From: Pseudorasbora parva | Taxonomy: Eukaryota > Chordata > Actinopteri > Cypriniformes > Gobionidae | Length of the DNA stretch: 64,000 bases | Direction: 5' to 3' | NCBI RefSeq assembly: GCF_024679245.1 | Contig: NC_090183.1 | Location: 22,181,355-22,245,354 of the forward strand | Shown: positions 16,327-64,000 of the stretch, piece after piece | Position numbering within the stretch: the stretch's first letter is position 1 | Layout: the number at the start of each line of letters is the position of its first letter | Notes under the pieces: model-generated | Databases searched by the model: none | What the model saw: only the letters and a program-made list of their open reading frames with translations | Told to the model about the DNA's origin: nothing | Made by a program: the position numbers and the translations under genes

Positions 16327-17149
16327 CTCTAAACAGAATAGCGACCAGACCTATACCTGAACTAGAAATTGAACTATATATAATTTCAGCTCTATATTAT
16401 TATCAGTAGCCTACTGGGGATAAACACTTCACCATATACAATTCAGCACGGTCAATTGACAGAGATGGTCACATGGGCCGAAAACTGGGACTTTGTAGGC
16501 CAGTTGAATAAAAGGAAAACTCACCTTGCCCGCAAAGACCCAGCCTCTGACACACTCTCAATTGTTGCTGAATTCTGTTTCAGGTTGCGTGATCATGCGT
16601 TAAAAGTGTATTAGTCTGTATTAATCTAAGACATTTGCAGTAAACCATGTGCAAATCACGGAAACGCGATCGTCCCATCGCATGACATGAGAAACAACGA
16701 CGCGACCCGTCCAGTGAAGCCTATCCAACCAACAGGGTCTCACTTTTTACCTGTCATTTTCAGCATGTCCACCACCAGCCTTCCTCCATGGAGCTTCTTT
16801 GGAAAGAAGAGGCACGTCGCCTGAAGAAGAACGAAAATGTTGCCGTGTAGTGAGAAGTTGCTGCCACTCTTCACACATTATCATCACCCGCCCCCTTATT
16901 TGCGCTCAACTCCTCATGAAGACACAGTATATCCACAGGGACCGCTTACAACATTCCCCCTTTGCGCAAAAGTGGACGAAGGGAACAAGTCAATATTACG
17001 CGGTGGAACAGTGAGCCTCGTTAATGCGCAAGCCTTTTGAAATTCTTCATGTAAGCTGTTTCTGCCAGAGCGACCCCATGTGCTCGTTATTAATGAATTA
17101 TCCATCTGTCTGCATACACACAGCCTATCATATTTGTACATGTTGCGCT

Positions 17150-17420
17150 GAAGCGCCACCGACTGGTTCATTCGACCACATGCCGGATGAATTGTGTCTG
17201 GGACTTGGTCTAGAATCAATGAGTCGTACTATGGCGAAGGCTTAGCTCATGAATATTAATTAAGCCAGGCTGACGTTGCTTAGTAACCCTCCAGGAGTGT
17301 CGTTCATGTACCCTAATTAATCCTTGTATCTTCAGTTAAACCGCCTGCTGGTTTGACCTACTAGTTTAACGTCACTCAACCTAATTAATATTCAAAAGCC
17401 AGTGCTTCATCGTAGTAGAA
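17150..17420. promoter_or_regulatory. Candidate regulatory block: X-box-like site and TAATTA clusters
   Basis: GTTGCTTAGTAAC at 17275-17287 fits the RFX-type X-box inverted-repeat consensus. Three TAATTAA/TTAATTA clusters, typical homeodomain sites, lie at about 17,253-17,263, 17,313-17,320 and 17,380-17,388. No transposon signature overlaps this block. No exon was identified, so calling it an enhancer or promoter is inference from motif content alone. Confidence 0.35.
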
Positions 17421-18036
17421 TGTGTATATCCGCGCCCGGGACCTCTCAAAATTGGATCGTTGATGTGACTGCATAGCCTGGTTATTTCAAGATCGTCCTG
17501 CGGAACTGAAATTATGTCCTTTATGTTAAATCAAACGACCAATAGTAGTAAAATCACTAATGTTTACTGTATTGATGACCCTGCATGCGCCAACGTAAAA
17601 CAATCCAATTATAGTAGGCTAATGTATATTATATAGCCTAAATGATCCAGGATAATTGTTTTTGTTTTAAAAATGATTATGAGCCATACGTCCTTTTTAG
17701 AAAAATATTATTTATAATTAATATAGCCATTTATGCCACCTCGAAAGTCTAAAAAGTTATTTAATGTCTGTGTATCCTAATTAGGCAATAGACTGTAAAT
17801 GTATGATTTTTTTCTTCTTCAGTTGCGAGGCAGAAGGGGGTAACGTTAGTAGATGAAGAGACGGTGGTTTATTTGGATAAATTGGACTGCTCTCATTGCA
17901 GTGTGGACTGGAGCGGCTCCCTGTGGTGACACATTATTACACACCCTAAACATTCGAATTGTTCTACTTTTTCACACCAGCAGCTGTGTAGGAAATTATT
18001 ATGGCCTCGTTTTTCTTGTCTTATACACATACTCAT

Positions 18037-18873
18037 CAGGCATAACATTATGACCGATTCCTTAAATCCCCCTTTTGCTGCCAAAACAGCCCTAATCCGT
18101 TGAGGCATGGACCCCATGGCACCAAGTAGATTCTTTAAAGGGATAGTTCACCCAAAAATGAACATTTGATGTTTATCTGCTATCATAAGATGTAGGTGTG
18201 TTTTTTCTTCAGTAGAACACAAATTAAGACTTTTAGTTGCTAGACAATTTAAGTTGCTCGTATAATGCATGTCAATGGGGTCTAATCTGCTATCATAATA
18301 TGTAGGCCTAGGTGTTTTTTTCTTCAGTAGAACACAAATTAAGACTTTTAGTTGCTAGACAATTTAAGTTGCTTGTATACTGAACTATTATAATTAGACC
18401 CCATTGACATGCATTATATGAGCAACAGTTCAAAAATCTTAATTACTGAAGAAATGTTGGGTGCCCCGGGGGTAAGAAGAACAACATAAAATTTTCATTT
18501 TCATTTTTGCTTTGTGGCAGGGTGCATTATCCTGCTTAAAGAGGCCTTGGCCGTCATGATTTTGTCGCCGGTTCACCACTGTTCCACTTTTGATATATAC
18601 GTAGACCACTGCAGACCAGGAACACTCCGAAAGAGCTGCAGTTTTGGAGAGTCTCTGACCCAGTGGTTTAACCATCACAGTTTGGTTCTTGTCAAACTCG
18701 CTCAAATCCTTACAATTGCCTATTTTTCCTGCTTCTAAAACTAAAACATCAACTTTAAGAACAAACTGTTCAATTGCTGCCTAATATATCCCACCCACTA
18801 CCAGAGGTGCTGTGATAAAAAGATAATCATTGTTATTCACTTCACCTCTCATAATGTTATGCCTGATAGGTAT
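18037..18873 (-). mobile_element. Tc1-like deletion derivative interrupted by a MITE
   Basis: Inverted tips (CATCAGGCATAACATTATGA on the left, its reverse complement near 18,852-18,870) define the ends. On the minus strand, the frame at 18,439-18,705 carries an N-terminal helix-turn-helix region (starting [17 protein letters not shown]) that passes directly into [10 protein letters not shown], the second catalytic motif. The segment holding the first Asp motif has been deleted in frame. A TTAA-type MITE of the family seen at 52,557-52,854 interrupts the left part at about 18,136-18,509. Confidence 0.75.
18136..18509. mobile_element. MITE copy (GGGATAGTTCACCC family), right end truncated
   Basis: Starts TTAAAGGGATAGTTCACCCA and contains the inverted blocks around GACCCCATTGACATGCATTA that also occur in the complete copy at 52,557-52,854. 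An internal segment is duplicated (18,169-18,250 resembles 18,286-18,370), and the expected right tip is missing. Confidence 0.7.
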
Positions 18874-19559
18874 GGGTAGTAACCGATTACATGTAATATG
18901 GATTACACCAACAATTAAGTGTACTTGTATTTTGATTATATTATATTTTAAAATAGGCTACTCGTATTCAAACAGTTAGCCTTTTTTATTGATTGTGCTA
19001 TTCTAACTATGGCAATCAATATTCATACATGCATAGCTAGCCTACTTATTTGTTATCTTTTAAATGTGTCTTTTTAAAAACGCCTACTGCTTAGGCTATA
19101 CGTTAAGAAGTTCTTCCAGGTTTGAGAAAGTGGACACAGACCAGCCACTCATGTGTGCATATCACTTTCAGTGAAAACTGAGACTCACACAGCATGATCA
19201 CTATAGAAATCATTTCACGTTTAATACGTTTAACATTACAACGTTGCATATCAACTCCTATTAACATATTAATTATTATTTGAATTATCACTTAATATTT
19301 AACCATGCATTCATGTCTTTGGAAGGCTTGTCTTTCAAACACATTAACATTTACAAATTCACGCCATATATTCACACGCAGGGTTTAAATAAAACATTTT
19401 TAGTAGTGTTTTTATTTTATTTTTTAGTAAATATACATATCTGCAGTTGACGTGTTTTTCCGTTTTTTCCCCATTATATTTGATGGTAACGTTAGATCGT
19501 TTGTCCTCAACAGTTGATTTTGTATAAGTCTCAATAGACACGCCCTTCACACATGTCGT

Positions 19560-20549
19560 CATCACGGGAGCCGCTTCGGGCTCGCGGCGGAGTATCGAGG
19601 ATTTCTGTCATTTGGCCCATTATATTTTCACAAAATACTCAACTGTACGAATGATCACCCATATTGCATTGGTTATTCAGCTTACATCGGCGATCCTTCG
19701 GTGAGTCTTTATCATTGTTCATTGCGCCGTTTGTCCGAGCAGGGATATCAGCTGATCATGTTTTCATCACTCTGACGCCTCATCATTTCTTAAATTGTTT
19801 TATCTGGCTGCTTCAGAAACTCTGATAGCCTACTAAATCACACAATAGTCTATTTTATTAAGCAGGGATGATTTACCCAAAAGGATATATGACCGGCCTA
19901 GTGAGCTGAGCAATAATGGCCTGTAAATCAGTGTAAAGTTAGTTTTTCGTGGCTTTTTAAATTGATGATTTAATCGGCAGAGCTAGTAACGTTACTATTT
20001 TTTGAATTGTGCTCAGACTAGTGTTGCTATTGTTGTGAAGGATATCATGCCAAGCTTATTACATATGTAAACATGAGGGGGTAGAGATGTATATGGGCTC
20101 AGTACAGTATTAAATAATGCCACTGATACAAGCAAGTGCATTGTTTGATTATATTCCGCCTGCATAACAACTGTATAATATGGCATATGGAAATTCACAG
20201 AAAATATGAGTGAAACAGCAGCTTGTTGTCAGCAGTTTCCATTTAATGGCATTTTTCTCAAGTGGTCTCATTCTTGAGATCAAATGAAAATGTACATAGA
20301 TAGGTTTTTTGTAGTTTTGTGGATGCTTAACACAAAGGAAGAAATTGTGATGAATGTTGTTAACCTTACCGGTTGGTTAATATCATTGTCTTATAGCCTA
20401 TTGTATATAGAACAAAACATCAATCTTTTTTGGTTTCAAACACAAAACAAGGAACTTTTGTATTGTAAAGATGAAAGAAAATGGTTTGGAATGACTTGAG
20501 GGTGAGATAAAGAAACTATCTCTTTAACATGCTGCTGTAGCCAAACAAG

Positions 20550-20634
<85 letters not shown>

Positions 20635-21109
20635 GCTACATATAACACATACAACATTAAATGTATGTTTGGAAAAAATGTTTGAGTATGTTTTCATTTT
20701 ACCTTGCACCCAAGCGTTTTTCTAAAATAATAATAATAAAAACAGTGGTCTAGCTTTTACTGTATTTTGTACTCTTTGCTCTTCAGGCTTGTGGCATGCT
20801 GTACCATTTCATTTTTTTTGTCTTTCTCTTTCTCCCTTAGGGGGGTGGACGGGGTGAGGTCTGCCGTGAGGATCCCACACTCTGGGGCAGTGACACTCAA
20901 TGGTGTCTCCCACAATGAAGGCGCTGGTGGATGCAGTTTGGGCGGTGTGGAGCATCGGGGCCTCAATCTATGACTATATCCACACCAGTGCCATGGAAGA
21001 GCGCATTCACTCACTGGAGAGTGTTATAACCATCCACCAGTGTGTCATTGGCCTGCTGTCGGCTGCACTTGTGGCTCTCTTCACCTACATTCTGCTAAGG
21101 AAGCACTGA
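19560..21109 (+). CDS. Small single-pass membrane protein gene (uncharacterised)
   Basis: I do not recognise this protein. The coding part lies in one exon that opens after a strong acceptor (polypyrimidine tract and TTAG at 20,821-20,840). The ATG at 20,915 has A at -3 and gives 64 residues (starting MKALVDAVWAVWSIG); an upstream in-frame ATG at 20,900 would give 69 but has a poorer context. Residues about 43-61 form a hydrophobic helix (IGLLSAALVALFTYILL) followed by RKH and the stop, so the protein looks tail-anchored with a short acidic and amphipathic N-terminal segment. A CG-rich putative 5' exon at about 19,560-19,700 ends in a good donor (TTCG/GTGAGT), with an intron of 19,701-20,840. 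An AATAAA at 22,069 fits its 3' end, tail to tail with utp6. Exon 1 is inferred, and its transcription start is not fixed. Confidence 0.6.
20549..20634. repeat. (GATA)n microsatellite
   Basis: About 21 uninterrupted GATA units in the putative intron of the small membrane-protein gene. Reverse-strand frames through it read as Leu-Ser-Ile-Tyr repeats and are not genes. Confidence 0.97.
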
Positions 21110-22038
21110 CTCGAGACTACAATTGTGAAGTCAGAAAGAATTCCATGTTGGTCTCAAACCATGTTCTGTTCACCTTAAAGGGATTTTAACATGACTCATT
21201 TTTACCCATTTATTAACTTACTAAACTTTAGTAACTCTTTCTAACTTGTTCAAATATAGCTGCTTCATCAGTTGGGGCAATTTAGAGTAATCCAAACCAA
21301 GCATGTTTTTTTTAAATTAAAAAATAGGCTTCCACCTTGGACTCCCATTATGGATTTTATAGGTTGTTCATGGCTACCATAGAGGCAAGGATTCAGAGAT
21401 GCTACCTGACCATAGTTCATTGACAAGCTTGGTGAAAGCTGAGCAAACACTAAACAACCACTGGATTAGCAGGCTTTTCAACCTGTTTGCTGCTATCTTC
21501 AATGGCATCAGCTTTTGTGTCTAGCTTACTTTTAAACACATTCAAATTTTGCCAATGGCAAAGAATAACGTCATTTTCCTGACCTATAATATCTCACATA
21601 TTATTTCTCAAATTCATGGCAAGTTATTAGTAAAAATCAGTGACATCAATTAAACTTGATTTCACAACTTGAAGTGTCCTTAATCACTAAAGAAAGGTTG
21701 ATGTAATTAACTTGATAATTGCATCTGTCTACTACTCAAGCAGCCCATGCTTAAGGAGTTTTTACTTTTTGTTAGTTCAGATGTGAAATCAGTTAATGCA
21801 CTGCCATTGTTTTATACATTTCACATTCTCCCCCTCTTAAGAGGTACTTGAGGCTCATTCAAATTTTATACTTGCTCTGTAATAGCAAAATGAATGTCTA
21901 GCTTTATAATGAAGATAATGTCAAGAGGTTTTTGAATTGATGCTACCTACAAGCTACATTTCATCACTGTTTTTTGTATATAACTTTTGTTTTATTTGGT
22001 GTGCTGGTGTAAGATAGGATCCGCCAAAATACAAAGAA

Positions 22039-22083
22039 TTTATTTAACATTTAAAACAATAATGTCACAATAAAATGTTTATT
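22039..22083. terminator. Convergent poly(A) signals for the small gene and utp6
   Basis: AATAAA on the plus strand at 22,069-22,074 would end the small membrane-protein transcript. On the minus strand AATAAA occurs at 22,083-22,078 and 22,044-22,039, within 210 bases of the utp6 stop codon. Signals for opposite strands are thus interleaved within 45 bases. Confidence 0.6.
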
Positions 22084-22246
22084 TCTGGAACAACAGGAAA
22101 GAGCAAATGCCAGCATGTTTCAAAAAGATAAATGGAACTTCACTGTTTTCTTTAACTAACTGCAACATGAGAATTAAGCTTTTCAAATGGGAACATTGGT
22201 CATTTTGTGTCCAAATAAGAACAATACAGAGCAACAAGTTAAAGAT

Positions 22247-45434
<23,188 letters not shown>

Positions 45435-46530
45435 TTCCAAATATTGTGAGGAAAATCTACACAAAATGTGTATAAGATATTCAGAGATTTAGTAGATTAA
45501 CTAAAAATGACCAACTTCACATCACGACACACGTGTGGACGGGAAGTTGTCATGTGCTCTAACTTTACATCCGGTTGCTCGTCAGAAAAAAAACTCCGAC
45601 GAGAATTCTAAACACGAATGATAGATCCTCGATTTTTATTCTTTTAATTTTCGTTTTAGGGAAAATATATTTATATAATTTAGAGCCTTTATAATTAGGT
45701 CTATTTTCTTTCTTTGCGCAGCTTCGTGTAACTTAGTGGCGAGGAACAACAGAACAAGATGACAATAGTTTTCCACTCTATCATTCGATTCAAATGCAGA
45801 ACAAAATTATGAAATTGGTACGTTTTCGTTATATTTGTTTGAAATTATAATTTACAATATACGAGTAACTAAACATAGCTCTATAAGTGTGAGGTCTCTT
45901 TTCCGAACCAAAACATTATTGGCGGCAATTTGTCTCCTCTACCAATCTTAATCTCGCGTCTATCAAGAACATTCAGACCAATAGAAAACATCGATTTCAC
46001 CAAACCACATCTCTGATTGGCTGCCACACTGCAGTAGGCGGGTTATCACGGCACTTTCCTCAAGGGCTCGGGCGATACAGTAGTACCGATGTCCATCACT
46101 TGGTAGGATTTTCCCATCCAAAATAAATGCAATTTCTGTCGTAAATAACAAATATTTAATAAGCCCTAGCGCTTTTCTAAACCGGATAGTGAACGGCTGC
46201 CTATATGGATGGATAGCCTGGTGTTATTTAAGTGTGTTTTTGTCGCTGTGAAGGACCGCAAGCTAACGTGCTAATTTTCATCTGTTGAGGATCAGTGACC
46301 AGACTGAGGACATACATCAATAACATATTTACAAGTCATATGTATTACTCATATGAGTAATATTAAAATACGTAGTAGTCAGAGAGACTGGTTACCACTG
46401 GTATCTGATGTTTAGGTGATGATAAAGAGCTGGTTTAAGGAGCGAGGGCGGTTGTCTGTCATTAATGTGCAGATATTCATTTCGCCTGGTGTTGTTTTTG
46501 TATGAAGTTCCGGTTAGTTGGTAGTTTATG
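45435..46530. promoter_or_regulatory. Divergent utp6-suz12 promoter region
   Basis: The two start codons are 1,096 bases apart and point away from each other. CCAAT pentamers occur at 45,918 (minus), 45,942 (plus), 45,978 (plus) and 46,016 (minus), spaced 24, 36 and 38 bases, as in NF-Y-driven bidirectional promoters. ETS-like ACCGGAT cores are near 45,568-45,577 (minus) and 46,182-46,189 (plus). No TATA box with an obvious start was found and no transposon is recognised. The same head-to-head pairing is known for human UTP6 and SUZ12. Transcription start positions are not determined. Confidence 0.7.
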
Positions 46531-62356
<15,826 letters not shown>

Positions 62357-64000
62357 GTAGAAATTTTGAACTCTTTATGATAATACATTTTACATATGTA
62401 TATTGCACTTTTTAAATGGTCTATATCTATTAATAACCTTCCCTGACTTCCTAGGTTGGATTAAAGAGTAGACTGATTTTTATGTGAAGGACGTGAGATG
62501 TTTTTGCCAATATCTAAATGTTTATGCATGCTTCTGAAAGCCTTTCTTTACGTTCTATGTCACATAAAAACAAATGCTTATACTGTACTGTGTTAAATTC
62601 GATAATAATTGATATTGAAAATCAACGATAACGATTTTTATTATCAATTAATCAGGTCTGCCCTCTGTGCACAAAAAGCTTCCACCAGTCTAACCAAATT
62701 ATATCACTGAATAACACAATTTTTATGGACAAAATTTGCATCTAGAAATAGTGAAGTGGAAATAAAGTGAGCTGATGCAGGGAAAGGTGCATTATCCAAG
62801 TGCCCAAATCACGAGAATTGTTTATCTTATGCTTCAAGTGACTGCATTAGTGTTTGCACCCAGCTCTTTGACAAATATGTGTGCATCTGCATTCTCAGCA
62901 CAAAACGTTCATTTTACATGTTGTATCCACTGATCTATATCGAGAACAGTAGTTATATCTTCATCTGTAAATGAGGCAAAATGGAAATAATAATAATAAT
63001 TATTATTTAAATAATAAATGCCAAATGGAAATACTTGCATGAATTAGTAGCATTTACAGATGAGGATATAACTACTCATCTATATCGAGAACAGTAGTTA
63101 TATCATCATCTGTAAATGCTACTTAGTCATGCAAGTATCACCATTTTACATGAAAGCACGTCCTGACAGTCTGACTTTAAACTTTTACCTTCACTGAAGG
63201 AGCACCGACTTGTCAGACAGAACACAGTCGAAAGGGAGCCCATTAATAATCAGCGCAAAAACATTAATTTAGCTGAAATCTGCTATTGGAAATATGTGCT
63301 ATTGGCTACATTTTCAATTTAAAAGTCAACATATAATTCAAGTATTTTATGAAAGCAGTAACTATAAAGGGATAACTTCATAACAGCGTGTAATTTGAAT
63401 AAAAATGTAAGACTTTTCTACAGGATAAAGAAATTACAGTAACAGGTACTGTGTTTATAGTGTTCCTGCAGAACATTATCTGGTTACACTGAGCAAGTGT
63501 TTTTGTTTTTCTTTAATATCATTTTAATGTAGGGATTTAAACTCCTTTTGCTTAGTTTGCTTTTTGCACATAATGTATAGCACAAACATACCTTTACAGG
63601 GCTCTACACTAACTTTTTTCTTAAGGAGCACTTGTGCTCCTAATAATTTTTTTTTTTTTTACTTTCTATTCCTAATGTGAAGATAAACGTAGAAATAACT
63701 GTTCAGTTTCGATTAATCGTGCTGCCCTACGGCCAACTAATTGTATCAAAATAACCATTACTTGCAGCCCTGTGTCATGCAAAGAAAATGGATTCATTCA
63801 AATTATAGTCTCACATAGCCATATAGTCTATAGTCTCTAATATACTTTAAAAAAAAGTTTAGCATTTTAATTACCTCATCTATCGACATGAATTCCAGAG
63901 CTGGGGCAAGCATATCCACATCGCTATGATCAAATTATTTCTTTACTGCTGTTTTCTCACCGCTGTCATTTTTGTTTGTTTTGTTATTGTGAGGAAAGTA
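62357..64000. other. suz12 intron 11 (open at window edge), repeats only
   Basis: No further suz12 exon was found; the expected continuation into the zinc-finger region is absent up to 64,000. It holds an inverted repeat (ACTACTCATCTATATCGAGA-type blocks near 62,930-62,970 and 63,055-63,120), an isolated hAT-like tip AGGGCTCTACACTAACTTTT (63,599) and a right tip ending GTGCTGCCCTAC (63,733). Confidence 0.6.

Noticed and set aside
16757..16900. Acceptor-like TTTTCAG followed by a short open frame (MSTTSLPPW...)
   Set aside because: Stops after about 19 codons, and other frames are equally short. No homology recognised, so it is not called an exon.
20284..20499. 71-codon plus-strand frame in the small gene's intron
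   Set aside because: No recognisable features, AT-rich codon content, and it ends just before the GATA microsatellite. Chance frame.

Overview
This is vertebrate nuclear DNA, most likely from a cyprinid or closely related teleost. Coding exons are short, carry GT-AG introns and lie far apart. The space between them is filled with Tc1-type transposons, hAT-like elements, TTAA-flanked MITEs, a tRNA-derived SINE and long microsatellites. No bacterial, viral or CRISPR feature is visible. The species is an inference from the repeat families.

Three transcription units are supported. (1) A small plus-strand gene at about 19.56-22.09 kb has a probable non-coding first exon and a 64-69 codon second exon. 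It encodes a tiny protein with one C-terminal membrane helix that I do not recognise. (2) utp6 on the minus strand (22,247-45,434) is complete: 19 exons, 1,788 nt of coding sequence, 595 residues. It encodes an SSU-processome (U3 snoRNP) protein. (3) suz12 on the plus strand runs from 46,531 past the right edge. Its first 11 coding exons (391 codons) are present. It encodes a Polycomb repressive complex 2 subunit.

utp6 and suz12 are head to head across about 1.1 kb containing four CCAAT pentamers, the same pairing as human UTP6-SUZ12. The small gene and utp6 are tail to tail, with poly(A) signals for the two strands only a few bases apart.

The first 19.5 kb has no gene I can support: microsatellites, a broken Tc1 copy (3.8-4.9 kb), a nested TTAA element (6.5-7.9 kb), a degraded mariner/Tc1 transposase remnant (8.5-9.1 kb), an element with 9-bp duplications (9.7-10.2 kb), an element with about 160-bp inverted repeats and internal 62-bp tandem repeats (10.4-11.7 kb), palindromic MITEs, and a candidate regulatory block near 17.2-17.4 kb.

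The large introns of utp6 and suz12 are stacks of nested transposons. Several retain exact target-site duplications, so insertion order can be read directly: hAT in hAT (53.5-55.1 kb), Tc1 in hAT (58.4-62.0 kb), hAT in MITE (50.0-52.5 kb), and a TTAA element in a TTAA element in a SINE (24.7-25.9 kb). I found no convincing new multi-gene system. The most useful leads are the small membrane-protein gene with its overlapping upstream ORF, the CCAAT-rich shared promoter, and transposon families with 6-, 7- and 9-bp duplications.
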